Assembly: GCF_002196705.1 (NCBI RefSeq)
Contig: NZ_NADJ01000034.1
Location: 62,001-126,000, forward strand
DNA from: Desulfosporosinus sp. FKB
Lineage (GTDB): Bacteria > Bacillota > Desulfitobacteriia > Desulfitobacteriales > Desulfitobacteriaceae
Reading direction: 5' to 3'
DNA: 64,000 bases
Below, piece by piece: positions 7,836 through 17,800 of the stretch. The notes beneath the pieces are model-generated. The model did no database searches. It was given only the letters and a program-made list of their open reading frames with translations, and was not told the origin of the DNA. Position 1 is the stretch's first letter. Every line of letters begins with the position of its first letter. Position numbers and translations under genes: made by a program.

Positions 7836-8882
7836 ATGAGTAATACAGGAATTTCTCGGTCATCTGACCCAATGGGGAACCAGAGGCTACAGCGAAAACC
7901 TGCCGGAATTTATTATTACAGCCGTAGAAAAAAACGGCTAAAGCAGGCTTTTATAGGGATGTTTGCAAGTTTCTCGATTTTCGTCTTGTGCTTTTTAGGA
8001 TTTTTGTTTGCACCTGTTGAACCTTTTGAGTCCCTTCGCGATTTATGGGTAACTAGTGCCATGACTACGCTGCATCATCAATATTTGGCAACCTTTTTAT
8101 TTAGTGAAGCGGAAATCAAAAAAATAATGGATAGTAATAAAATAGCCGATTTGGGGAATTCTCATCCTGATAATATTCGAACTCAAGGAACGGTCAATAA
8201 CAGTGGAACGGAACTAATTGACATTAGTCAAAAGGGATTTAAGGGTTATTTGCTTAAGATTAATGATCCGGCCCGTGTTCAAGTCGCTGCGACGCGTTAT
8301 CTGGGTAAGGTAGGAGAAAAAGCTGAGGATATTGCCAAGGAGAACGGAGCAAGTGCTGTAATCAACGGCGGGGTGTTTGATGATCCACAAGGAACCGGTA
8401 ATGGCGGGCAGCCCCTCGGCATTCTTATTTCTGACGGTCAGATTCTGCATAAAGATCCCGTTTCATCCTTTGATATCATTGGGTTAAATCGCGATAATGT
8501 ATTAGTTCTTGGACATTATACTTTAACCCAAATTAAACAAATGGATATCCGGGATGCAGTTACCTTTAGTCCGTTTCTTGTCGTCGATGGCAAGCCTTCA
8601 ATTACATATGGAGACGGGGGATGGGGGATTGCTCCCAGAACAGCCATCGGACAGACTAAGGACGGCACAATCTTAATGCTGGTTATTGATGGGCGGCAAG
8701 TCGGCTCTTTGGGTGCAACCCTTAAAGATGTACAGGATATTATGCTTCAGTATGGCGCCTATAATGTTGCTAATCTTGATGGCGGTGCATCTTCAGTTCT
8801 TTATTATAACGGCAAGATAATTAATCATCCGTCAAGCCGTTATGGCGAACGATCTATACCATCGTTCTTTATTGTAAAATAG
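7836..8882 (+). CDS. Phosphodiester glycosidase family protein (NAGPA domain)
   Basis: The 348-residue protein starts at ATG 7836 with GGAGG upstream. It has an N-terminal basic segment, one transmembrane helix (about 38-58), then an extracytoplasmic NAGPA-like phosphodiester glycosidase domain (about 150-347). Landmarks are INGGVFDDP, GNGGQPLGILISDG, APRTAIGQT, VIDGRQVGSLGATL and NLDGGASSVLYYNGK. The same landmarks occur in the truncated gene at 1-546, so this region carries two paralogues about 7 kb apart. The natural substrate is not known. Confidence 0.88.
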   Translation: MSNTGISRSSDPMGNQRLQRKPAGIYYYSRRKKRLKQAFIGMFASFSIFVLCFLGFLFAPVEPFESLRDLWVTSAMTTLHHQYLATFLFSEAEIKKIMDSNKIADLGNSHPDNIRTQGTVNNSGTELIDISQKGFKGYLLKINDPARVQVAATRYLGKVGEKAEDIAKENGASAVINGGVFDDPQGTGNGGQPLGILISDGQILHKDPVSSFDIIGLNRDNVLVLGHYTLTQIKQMDIRDAVTFSPFLVVDGKPSITYGDGGWGIAPRTAIGQTKDGTILMLVIDGRQVGSLGATLKDVQDIMLQYGAYNVANLDGGASSVLYYNGKIINHPSSRYGERSIPSFFIVK

Positions 8883-8974
8883 TTTTTAACGAGAAGTTAA
8901 AGTAATGATTTGCTTGCGGTCTTATAGAGCCGCTTATTAGTGCCGTCAGCGACAGTGGCGGAATGGAGGTAATT

Positions 8975-9589
8975 ATGGTTATTACTAAGGAAAAGTCCTT
9001 TTTCGTCTATGGCCAAAAGGAGATAGACTATCTTCGAAGAAAAGATAAAAAACTGGGCGCAGCTATTGAGAGAATCGGTATAATCTGGCGTGAAATTACT
9101 CCAGATCCCTTCACTGCTTTGATCTCCAGTATTGTCAGTCAACAGATTTCCAGCAAGGCGGCAGAAACGGTTTGGAACAGATTAAATTTTCTATTTCCAG
9201 AATTGACGCCTGGAAGCATTGCTCAGGTTGATCTTGCTGAAATAAAAGCCTGTGGAATGTCGGAAAGAAAAGCAAGCTATATTAAAGGAATTGCAGAGGC
9301 AGCCATAACTGGAGTTATCGATTTCCAAAACCTAAATAAATTAACGGACGCGGAAATCACTTCCAAGCTTACTTCCTTACGAGGCGTGGGCCTTTGGACT
9401 GCGGAAATGCTTCTTATATTTTCTTTGAACCGTCCCGATGTCTTAAGCTTCAAAGATTTAGCCATTTGCAGAGGTATGATGAATCTATACAATCTTAAGG
9501 AACTTCCTAAAGAGAAATTTGAACGTTATCGAAAACGATATTCTCCCTATGGTTCGGTAGCCTCACTATATTTATGGGCTTTATCGTGA
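8975..9589 (+). CDS. DNA-3-methyladenine glycosylase II-type (HhH-GPD)
   Basis: The 204-residue product starts at ATG 8975 behind GGAGG; the upstream ATG at 8963 overlaps that site. It carries the HhH-GPD fold of AlkA-like enzymes: SSIVSQQISSKAAETVWNRL, the helix-hairpin-helix LRGVGLWTAEMLL (about 137-150), and the catalytic aspartate in LSFKDLAICRG (about 163). It excises alkylated bases from DNA in base excision repair. It is shorter than E. coli AlkA and lacks its N-terminal domain, as is common in Firmicutes. Confidence 0.92.
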   Translation: MVITKEKSFFVYGQKEIDYLRRKDKKLGAAIERIGIIWREITPDPFTALISSIVSQQISSKAAETVWNRLNFLFPELTPGSIAQVDLAEIKACGMSERKASYIKGIAEAAITGVIDFQNLNKLTDAEITSKLTSLRGVGLWTAEMLLIFSLNRPDVLSFKDLAICRGMMNLYNLKELPKEKFERYRKRYSPYGSVASLYLWALS

Positions 9590-9729
9590 TAGCAATGTCA
9601 TTTCGATTTCGATCTTCAAAACAATGTTTTATTTTATCTCTAAAATAACCTCTAAAGAATTGAATTCTTTTGCTGATTAGAGTAATATGTTGACAGGAAA
9701 TAAGGAATTATGATTGGGGAGGGGAGATT

Positions 9730-9894
9730 ATGAATCAGGATGAAGTTTTAGGTCTAATTGAGAGTCTAAGATCTCAACTCGTCATGTTAGCCCAACGTAA
9801 GTCCTTGATTGATCCTGAAGTGATCAAGCTTAGCCAGCGTTTGGATTCGTATTTGACGCTCTATCATAACATTATGTCTAATTTTGTTAGTTAA
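9730..9894 (+). CDS. Spo0E-like aspartyl-phosphate phosphatase
   Basis: A 54-residue gene with GGGGAGG 7 bases before the ATG. The sequence contains LSQRLDSYLTLYH (about 34-46), which matches the SQxLD core of the Spo0E family, small helical-hairpin phosphatases that dephosphorylate Spo0A-P and so delay sporulation. The helical N-terminus (IESLRSQLVMLAQRK) fits the first helix. Assignment rests on that motif and the size. Confidence 0.82.
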   Translation: MNQDEVLGLIESLRSQLVMLAQRKSLIDPEVIKLSQRLDSYLTLYHNIMSNFVS

Positions 9895-9980
9895 GAAAAT
9901 AACTATTGGGCAACTACCTGGCTGCTGATGGAATAGGATTTTTGTAACGTTAAACTATTATGAATCTAGGGGTTTTCCAG

Positions 9981-10475
9981 ATGATGAGAAGAGCAGTAGT
10001 TGAAGATGTTCCGCAAATTATGGACATGGTCCAAAAGACAATTTTGGAAATGCATTCATATGGGAATTATCAATGGGATGAGAATTATCCACAAGCCGAT
10101 GATTTTACGATGGATATTAAGGCAGGAAACTTATACGTACGAGAAGAGAAGGGTAATCTTGCGGCGTTTATCTGTGTAAATAGGGTTGAACCTGAGGAAT
10201 ATTCTCATCTTCAGTGGTTCTCCAGGGAAGGGATGGTAATCCACAGAATGTCTGTCCATCCCGATTATCGAAGGCGTGGTTTAGCTGTCGAATTGCTTCA
10301 ATTTGCTGAGACCTTGGCGCGAAGCAATGATTTACCCTATTTGAAAACTGATACAAATTCAAAAAATGAAAAAATGAAGTCTCTCTTTATGAAATGCGGT
10401 TTTAAATTTATTGGTCAAATTAATTTTATGTCTAAAGAAGCCCCCTTTTTTTGTTACGATAAAGTTCTTGAGTAA
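9981..10475 (+). CDS. GNAT-family N-acetyltransferase
   Basis: About 165 residues from ATG 9981 (AGGGG 8 bases before); an ATG at 9960 gives a slightly longer version. The domain shows MRRAVVEDVPQIMDMV at the start, motif A (MSVHPDYRRRGLAVELLQFAE, about 94-114, acetyl-CoA binding R-R-x-G-L-A), and KCGFKFIGQ near the end. The acyl acceptor is unknown. Confidence 0.88.
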   Translation: MMRRAVVEDVPQIMDMVQKTILEMHSYGNYQWDENYPQADDFTMDIKAGNLYVREEKGNLAAFICVNRVEPEEYSHLQWFSREGMVIHRMSVHPDYRRRGLAVELLQFAETLARSNDLPYLKTDTNSKNEKMKSLFMKCGFKFIGQINFMSKEAPFFCYDKVLE

Positions 10476-10510
10476 AAGCGCTGAACATCAACTTTCGATG
10501 TTCAGCGCTT
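10476..10510. terminator. Bidirectional terminator
   Basis: A 14-bp perfect stem (10476-10489 with 10497-10510) lies between the stop of the GNAT gene and the stop of the convergent CDF gene, with A/T-rich flanks on both sides. Confidence 0.88.
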
Positions 10511-10511
10511 C

Positions 10512-11498
10512 TTAATTAGAGGATTCAATTGGCTGCCAATCTTTAATCCCATCATCTTCAATAATGCCTAATGTTACATCTGTGACATCTTCGTATGCCA
10601 ATAAATTGTCTCGGATTTTGGCTTTGATTTTATCTGCTTCTGCTAAGGTAAACCCTCTGCGCAGTTCAATGTAGCTTTCAACGTGATAAAAACGTCCTTC
10701 CTGGAGGATACGCATTTTATTTATATCTGTCACAGCAGGATCGACCAAAATAATCTGAGATACTTTATCTTCCACCTCTTTGGGGGCGGAAACTCCAATA
10801 AGCCCGACCATATTGTCATACCCCACTCGAAAGGCAACTCCGACCATAAGCAGCCCGATTATGATCGCGGCAAATCCGTCAAGAGCCTTGAGAGGAGTAA
10901 AGCGTGTGAGTAGGATCGCTCCTAAAGCCAGAACTGCTCCGGAGGTGGCTACAAGGTCTTCATAAAAGACCAAACGGGTTGGGGGAGAAGCCTGTCTGAC
11001 GTTTTTGAGTGCAAAAGGGATTAGATTTAGCCCTTTTTTATCACTGTGAGTCTCTTTGCCAATTTCACGGATTGCTTTAAGGAGAACGTAACCATCCGTT
11101 GCCATAGAAGCAACAAGACTAAAAATAGTAAATCCCAAAGTTTGAAACGACGAGGGATGCTTAATGAGATGGATTCCTTCGAGTACCGTTTCATAAGCCA
11201 TAATTGTTACAACGATTACAGCCCCCATACAAAAGACATTAATGAGTCTGCCAAACCCCGTGGGGAAACGAGATGTTGGTTTTCGTTCCGCAAGGATGCT
11301 GCCGACAAAGACAAAGATCTGGTTAACCGTATCGGCCCCAGTATGCATAGCTTCAGCAAACATAGCCCCGCTTCCGCTGGTGAAAGCGGCAATGCCTTTA
11401 ATCACAACCAGTATGAGATTCCCTATGGAAGCATATAAGGATGAGGAATTCCCCTTCTTAATTAATTGCCAGAGATTATTCACGAATATCCACACCAA
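10512..11498 (-). CDS. Cation diffusion facilitator (CDF) transporter
   Basis: The 328-residue protein has five to six transmembrane helices and a C-terminal cytoplasmic ferredoxin-like domain (about 225-310). EAMHTGADTVNQIF in the second helix holds the metal-site H and D, and the paired site lies near GFAAIIIG in the fifth helix. CDF proteins export divalent metals such as zinc, manganese, iron or cobalt by proton antiport. The metal cannot be read from sequence alone. The start is unsettled among TTG 11498, GTG 11495 and GTG 11483, since no clear ribosome binding site is visible. Confidence 0.9.
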   Translation of the reverse strand: MVWIFVNNLWQLIKKGNSSSLYASIGNLILVVIKGIAAFTSGSGAMFAEAMHTGADTVNQIFVFVGSILAERKPTSRFPTGFGRLINVFCMGAVIVVTIMAYETVLEGIHLIKHPSSFQTLGFTIFSLVASMATDGYVLLKAIREIGKETHSDKKGLNLIPFALKNVRQASPPTRLVFYEDLVATSGAVLALGAILLTRFTPLKALDGFAAIIIGLLMVGVAFRVGYDNMVGLIGVSAPKEVEDKVSQIILVDPAVTDINKMRILQEGRFYHVESYIELRRGFTLAEADKIKAKIRDNLLAYEDVTDVTLGIIEDDGIKDWQPIESSN

Positions 11499-11612
11499 TC
11501 AATCATGTTTCTTCTTAGCTTCTCTGAAATAAGGGTGTTTATTCGTCAGGCGTGACAGAAATGAATTGGAAATCATACCCTATTAGAAAAGAAAGATCTT
11601 TGGAAAGTAGGT

Positions 11613-12248
11613 GTGAATTTGTCGTTGTATCTGGCATTGGGAGATTCTATCACTGCTGGGTATGGGGTTGGAACGATTTTCTCGTTTCCGTCGATATATG
11701 CCCAATTTCTAAGAAGGCGTGAGCCGAATTTGCTGCTGCGTAACGTTGGGGTTAATGGTTTGACAACCGGCGGACTTTTAGTTTTGTTACGGCAAAACGC
11801 AGCAATACGTCGCTATGTTTGTCAGGCTTCGTTAATAACGATTACGATTGGTTCGAATGATCTTCTTCAATTTTTGAGGAATTCCTTGAGAAGTTCTGCC
11901 TGTATCTTTAGTCCCGCTCAGTTGTCTTTGACCCTCGTTTCTATGGGGAAAACCGTATCCCAAATAGGGGAAGAAATCAGAAGGATAAATCCAAAGGCGA
12001 CACTAAAAATAGGTACTCTGTATAATCCTTTACCAGCAGGACCCTATGCGCGGTTCACTTGTCAAGCACAGCAAATAATTGACCAGGCCAATATGATGAT
12101 TGCTGCCTGGGCAAACCGTTATGGGGGAAATGTTGCCTATATTAATCGAGAATTCCGCGGTAAGGAGCAACAATTAATAGGCCCGGATTTTGCTCACCCA
12201 AACGTAACAGGATATCAGAGGATTGCCAGAGCCTTTAGCCGAGCTTAA
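11613..12248 (+). CDS. SGNH/GDSL-type hydrolase
   Basis: The 211-residue product starts at GTG 11613. Block I is GDSITAGYG with the nucleophile serine at about 10, block III is the IGSNDLL asparagine (about 90), and block V is DFAHPNVTGY with the catalytic histidine (about 200). No signal peptide is apparent, so it is probably cytoplasmic. Such enzymes are esterases or lipases; related Bacillus proteins act on short acyl esters. A hairpin terminator follows. Confidence 0.9.
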   Translation: MNLSLYLALGDSITAGYGVGTIFSFPSIYAQFLRRREPNLLLRNVGVNGLTTGGLLVLLRQNAAIRRYVCQASLITITIGSNDLLQFLRNSLRSSACIFSPAQLSLTLVSMGKTVSQIGEEIRRINPKATLKIGTLYNPLPAGPYARFTCQAQQIIDQANMMIAAWANRYGGNVAYINREFRGKEQQLIGPDFAHPNVTGYQRIARAFSRA

Positions 12249-12261
12249 GATTTGCTGAGAC

Positions 12262-12300
12262 AGCCTTCATTAATCATTGCATGAAGGCTTCTTATAGTTT
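12262..12300 (+). terminator. Terminator after the SGNH hydrolase gene
   Basis: AGCCTTCAT (12262-12270) pairs with ATGAAGGCT (12281-12289) and TCTTATAGTTT follows. Confidence 0.75.
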
Positions 12301-12367
12301 GTGATGAAGTTCTCTATTAAGTATTAGGAAGAGAAGATGGAAAGGGAACTAGAGTGGTTTCTTGGTT

Positions 12368-13012
12368 TTAATGCTGGGGATCTGTTCTATTAGTTATGTA
12401 CCAATAATAAATTACTAAGCCAAAGAGGATTATTCCTATACTTAAAGAAATAAGAAGACGGCCTGGATGGTGGGAAGCTCGCCAGAAATCATGGCCAACC
12501 CAAGATTCCCAAATAATCATTGGGAATTTTCCGCAAAGAGTAGCCAGAATAAAAGAGGGAAAAGGCATTTGAGATAATCCGGCCGAATAGTTGACGGCCG
12601 CAGAGGGAAGTATGGGAATGAGCCTGGAGAGAAAAACAATCGAAAAGCTGTTGCCCTCGATGAGCTTTCCCCATTTTCCCGATTGAGCGATTTTAGGTTG
12701 GGCCCAAGCTTGGCCTAGGGACCGAGAGAGCCAAAAGCCAAGAGCAGCGCCTAAAAGGCTCCCTGCCAGAGAAAGCGAAAAACCGCCAAGCCCGCCAAAG
12801 AGGATAGTGTTCACTCCGGCAACCAATACGAAGGGAACTACCGGAAAAAGCATTAATAGTGCAATTATTAAAATATCAATAAAAAGGCTTAGGTTTCCCC
12901 ATTGTTTAATAAAGGTTTGAAGTACAAAAGGGTGTTGAAGCTTGGGATAGAGGATAATCACCAGAGAAAGGGAGAGCAACAAGGTGAGAAGGGAAAAATG
13001 TTTTTTTTTCAA
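12368..13012 (-). CDS. TVP38/TMEM64 (VTT, DedA-like) membrane protein
   Basis: The 214-residue protein starts at the TTG at 13012 with GGGGGGT just upstream; the open frame reaches five codons further back. It has five or six hydrophobic segments. The VTT domain (about 45-175) shows LFPVVPFVLVAGVNTILFG, GSLLGAALGFWLSR and RLIPILPSAAVNYSAGL. Relatives are thought to scramble or flip lipid carriers, but this is unproven for this subfamily. Confidence 0.88.
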   Translation of the reverse strand: MKKKHFSLLTLLLSLSLVIILYPKLQHPFVLQTFIKQWGNLSLFIDILIIALLMLFPVVPFVLVAGVNTILFGGLGGFSLSLAGSLLGAALGFWLSRSLGQAWAQPKIAQSGKWGKLIEGNSFSIVFLSRLIPILPSAAVNYSAGLSQMPFPSFILATLCGKFPMIIWESWVGHDFWRASHHPGRLLISLSIGIILFGLVIYYWYITNRTDPQH

Positions 13013-13176
13013 GAGATACCCCCCCAATGAAGAGTTTAACAGCGCACCTATTGTTTATCCTAACATATTATGTACTCTTTTGAATAGAAGTGATATTCAA
13101 TCTTGAAAAGACTTTTTCTTTTCTTGGTTTATGATAAAATATGGTTATGACATGAGAATGAAAGGGTGATAAACCC

Positions 13177-14724
13177 ATGCCGGCCCAATCTAATATGTAT
13201 CGTCTCAAACCCGAGGACATCTTTGGTCTTCTTCAAGAAATTAATCACCAAGAGAATTTAGAAGACGCCCTAAAATTACTGACAAAACGAGGGCTTGATT
13301 TTTTTAATTCGACGATGGCTGGTATTTGGCTATTTGAAGAACAAAAATTTCATTCTCTGACCATTAGTGCTCTTACAGAACAACAAGAAAGATTTTTAAA
13401 GCGTAGCTTTCTTTCTTCAGATTTGAGGGATTTTTTTAAAGGCATAATAGAAAGCGATACTTTTTTTGAGCCTAAAATTACGCTCCATGAAATTGACGAG
13501 CAAGGGTATGAACATGATTTCGGAGCATTAAAGAAGGGGTATTCTTTCACAGAATGGAGCGAACATCTACAGGAATTTGAAATACGGCGAATTTTATGTG
13601 TTCCTTTGGTTCATTATGGCCAGTTTTTTGGCTTGCTGGCTCTATTTAGTCCTAATCTTTTCGCCTTTGATGAAAATAGCGTCTATTGGCTGGAACAACT
13701 GATGCCCTTGATTTCTTCGAATGTCTATGAGCAGCAGCTGCGTTTGGCGGCTTTAGACCGTGAACAAGCTTTGTCACTGCTTTTACGGGGAACTGAAATT
13801 TTAGTAAAGGCTGTTTCTGAGGATCAATTGTTAGCTGAAGCCGGGGAAATGGCTATGGAAATTTTATATCTCGAAGCAGGCTTTTTTCATATGGAGCAAG
13901 ATGGGGATTGGATCATACGGTCACCCTTTGGGCGGTTAAAGCACTTAGAAAAAGTTTGGCAAGAGTGGATGAATTCCGATAAGCAAATCCATTTTCCGTT
14001 GGGGTATGTACCACGTTCGACACCAACATTAAGGATTTTAGAAAAATCGGATCAAAGAGATATGCCATATCCTGTGAAGCGGATTTATGTCCATCCGATT
14101 ATAGCCCATCGCGGGATTGTCGGGGAACTCTGGCTTATGGACTCAGGAGTCAGGAATCTTGAACAAACTCAAGAAATACTATCGGCTTTTGTCAGGATTT
14201 TAAGTATGTCTCTAGAAACGATACGCCAAAGGCAGGAACTTAGACGTTTGGCAACAACAGATTGCTTAACAGGGATTTTAAATCGTCAAGGTTTTGAACA
14301 GCGGATGTTGGGAGAAATGGCGAATACCTTGAGGCGCGGAACGACCTTTCAATTTTTGCTTCTTGACTTAGACGGTTTTAAAAATTTGAATGACACCCAA
14401 GGACATCCCGCGGGAGATCTTGCCCTCGTTCATGTTGCCCAAAACCTGCAAAAATCTGTTCGGTTAGGCGATATTGTTGCTCGAACAGGCGGTGATGAAT
14501 TTGCTGTGGTCTTTACGGATTTAAAGGCAGGTACAGACGCCATTAAAATTATTGAACGGTTAAAGAAAAATTTAGACCTCGAAAAATTTGGTTTGGGTAT
14601 AACCATTGGGGTTGCAGAATTTCCTACGGAATCTCAGGACTATGAAACATTATATAAAGTTTCCGATCGTCGGCTCTATATCGGAAAACAAAATGGGAAA
14701 GGACAAATCATTGTCAGAGACTAA
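13177..14724 (+). CDS. Diguanylate cyclase with two GAF-like domains
   Basis: The 515-residue soluble protein starts at ATG 13177 after GAAAGGGTG. Two GAF-like sensor regions (about 15-170 and 195-350) precede a GGDEF domain (about 355-515) with an intact RTGGDEFAVVF active loop at about 436 and DLDGFKNLND upstream. It should make cyclic di-GMP from GTP. I see no RxxD inhibitory site in the usual place five residues before the GG motif. It is followed by its own terminator and then a second c-di-GMP protein, so the two form a local signalling pair. Confidence 0.92.
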   Translation: MPAQSNMYRLKPEDIFGLLQEINHQENLEDALKLLTKRGLDFFNSTMAGIWLFEEQKFHSLTISALTEQQERFLKRSFLSSDLRDFFKGIIESDTFFEPKITLHEIDEQGYEHDFGALKKGYSFTEWSEHLQEFEIRRILCVPLVHYGQFFGLLALFSPNLFAFDENSVYWLEQLMPLISSNVYEQQLRLAALDREQALSLLLRGTEILVKAVSEDQLLAEAGEMAMEILYLEAGFFHMEQDGDWIIRSPFGRLKHLEKVWQEWMNSDKQIHFPLGYVPRSTPTLRILEKSDQRDMPYPVKRIYVHPIIAHRGIVGELWLMDSGVRNLEQTQEILSAFVRILSMSLETIRQRQELRRLATTDCLTGILNRQGFEQRMLGEMANTLRRGTTFQFLLLDLDGFKNLNDTQGHPAGDLALVHVAQNLQKSVRLGDIVARTGGDEFAVVFTDLKAGTDAIKIIERLKKNLDLEKFGLGITIGVAEFPTESQDYETLYKVSDRRLYIGKQNGKGQIIVRD

Positions 14725-14764
14725 TCCTAGAATTATCTTGAACTGAAAAGCGAATTCTAAAATT

Positions 14765-14792
14765 CGGCCGGCCGTATGGCGGCCGTTTTTTT
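14765..14792 (+). terminator. Terminator after the GAF-GGDEF gene
   Basis: CGGCCG (14769-14774) pairs with CGGCCG (14780-14785) around a 5-base loop and is followed by seven T. The GC-rich stem stands out from its AT-rich surroundings. Confidence 0.88.
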
Positions 14793-14888
14793 ATACGGAA
14801 AAAATTTGTCTATATTTAGAAAAAAACCAATTATTAGCAGGATTTTCATTGAATCTTGGAGAATGGATTTCTAAGGAGGAGATCCATT

Positions 14889-17800
14889 ATGATGGTTAAC
14901 CTGAAATGGGACAATTTAAAACGAATTACCCCATGGCGCTTAACGAGCCTATATGCTTTAATTGGTGGCTTTTGGATACTTTTTTCTGATCGTATTTTGG
15001 GCTTTTTTATTCAGGATCAGAAGTTATATGTTCAGTTATCAACCCTAAAGGGGTGGGCCTATGTTTTTGTTACTTCGGTTTTTCTTTATCTGTTCTTTTA
15101 CTGGGGATTAAAGTCACTTCAGGATTCTGAAGAAGCGCTTCAGGACAGTTATCAACGACTACAGTCAAAGCATAAGGAACTTGAAATTGCCCATGAAGAA
15201 ATGGAGGCGACTCATGAAGAGCTTGTGGCCGCCGAGGAAGAGCTGAAGCAGCAATTTTATGAAGTTCAAGAACAAGAGGCGTATTATCGAAGGGTATATG
15301 AGGGAATTTCCAGCGGAATTATAGTGCAGAATCGCCATGGACAGCTTATTCATGCCAATGATGCTGCCTGTCGTTTGTTGAGGCGTGGCCGCTCTCAATT
15401 GAGATTGCCTTCTCCTATTGATGGTTCTTGGCGAGCTTATTTTTCAGACGGGACACCCTTTAAATGGGAGGGATTACCTAAGGATGCTTTAGCTCACAAT
15501 GAAAAATCACCTCTTTATCGTGAACTGGTAGTTTCAGAGGGAAGTCAACAGAAATCCTGGCTATCGATCCATTCTGACATTATTCAAAATCTAAATTCTG
15601 ATCATGATCAGGAGATCATAACAACCCTCGTAGATATTACAGAGGAGAAAACGTTAGAAATCTATGAACATCTTTTAAATGAAATCAATCAAATGGTGTT
15701 ATCTGAAAAGACCCTGCCTGAAATTAAACGATATCTCTGCGAACAGCTTGTCAAGCAAATGGAATTTCCTTGGGTTTGGATCGGGGTAAAAAAGGACGAT
15801 GGAATGGTTGAATTTCGGGCCCAAGCTGGTCTGAAGTATTTGGACTCTAATCCGATCCGTTGGGATGAATCCTTATATGGGCAAGGAGCAGTAGGACGGG
15901 CAATTCAAACCGGCTATAAACATGTGGAAGTGTTAGAGGGAAACCCCATTTTCGATGCTTGGAAAGATTTTATTGAGAAAAATGAACTTCGTTCAGTGGC
16001 AGTTTTTCCTCTGATCCATCAGGGAGAAACCTTTGGAGTTTTGACGTTATACTCGCGAATAATTGACTATTTTAATGAAAAGCGGCTAGCTTTTTTGGAA
16101 CATTTCTCGTTTCAATTAGCCGTTATGTTTAATTCAGCAAGCGATCGGGAACATATGGAACGCTATCGCCTCTTAGCTGAGGATTCATTGGAAATGATTC
16201 TTTTTGTCCAATCGGACGGACGGATCATAGATGCTAATGAGGCTGCTATAAATCGTTATGGATATACCCGGGAAGAGTTAACGAGTATGTATATCCAGGA
16301 TATACGCTTAAATGCTGACCGTGATAAACTTATCGAACAACTCAGGCTAGCACAAACCGGGATTCAGTTTGAGTGCATGCACCACTGCAAAGACGGCAGC
16401 ATTTTTCCGGTCGATGTCAGCTCTAAGGGGGCTGTTTTTCGTGGCCAGTCAATAATCGTAAGTATCATCCGTGACGCCACAGAACGAAAAAATACAGAGG
16501 CTATCATCTGGCTGGAAAAAGAACGTGCGCAAGTTACTTTGGATTCAATTGGGGATGCGGTTATTACTACGGACGTTCAGGGTAATGTCGAATATCTTAA
16601 CCCTATAGCTGAAGCCCTGACCGGTTGGAGTAATGCTGAAGCAGTGGGCCGTCCATTGGAACAAGTTTTTCGGATAGTCAATGAAAATACCAGCGCCCCC
16701 GTTGAGAGTCCCATTGTTCGCTGCCTAAGAGAAGGGCGTATCGTTGGCTTAGCAAACCATACTGTCTTAATCCATCAAAATGGACAGAGAATAGCCATCG
16801 AAGACTCTGCTGCACCAATTCGCGATCGGCAAGGTGCCGTTATTGGAGGAGTTTTGGTCTTCCATGACGTTAGTGACAAGCGAAATTTAATGAAGGAACT
16901 TGCACATCAAGCCCACCATGATTCTCTTACTGGCCTGCCAAATCGTCTTCTGTTCAATGAACTCCTGAACCAGGCGTTGGCACAAGCTCGGCGTAAGAAG
17001 AGTATGCTGGCAGTTTTGTTCCTTGATTTAGACCATTTCAAGCTAATCAATGATACTATGGGACATAATATGGGTGATCTTCTCCTTCAGCTGTGTTCGG
17101 AGCGACTTCAACAAGCGATACGTGAAGGAGATACTATTGCTCGTCAAGGCGGAGACGAATTTTTGATTCTTCTTCCCGAAATTAGGCGGGGAGAAGAAGC
17201 CGCCTATGTCACTGACAGGATCTTAAAAGTTTTTTTAGAGCCCTTTATGCTCAGTGGGAACGAAGTATTCATTAGTACAAGTGTCGGAATAAGCCTTTAT
17301 CCTAATGATGGCAGTGATTTAGAATCTTTAGTCAAACAAGCAGATACAGCAATGTATTATGCCAAGGAGCAAGGCCGAAAAAACTATCAATTTTTTACAC
17401 CGGAACTCAACAGCCGGGCACAGGAACGTCTCACGCTTGAGAATAATCTGCGTAAAGCCTTAGAACGGGAAGAGTTTGTTCTTAACTATCAACCACAAGT
17501 GGATTTTAGTACAGGACGGATTGTTGGCATGGAGGCCCTGATTCGTTGGAATTCTGCCGAGAGAGGAATCGTTTCCCCGGACGTATTTATTCCTATTGCT
17601 GAAGAAACAGGTTTAATTGTTCCTATTGGGGAATGGGTATTGCGAAATGCCTGTGCCCAAAATGTTGCCTGGCAAAAACAAGGACATCAGCCCTGGCGCA
17701 TTGCTGTAAATATTTCGGCGCGACAGTTCCAGGAAGCCAATTTTATTGAATTACTGTCTAAAGTAATAAACGATACCGAAATGGATCCTCAGTGGCTGGA

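Noticed and set aside
7624-7839. 71-codon open frame after the MFS gene
   Set aside because: It contains a strong intrinsic terminator and has no ribosome binding site; its end overlaps the next gene's start.
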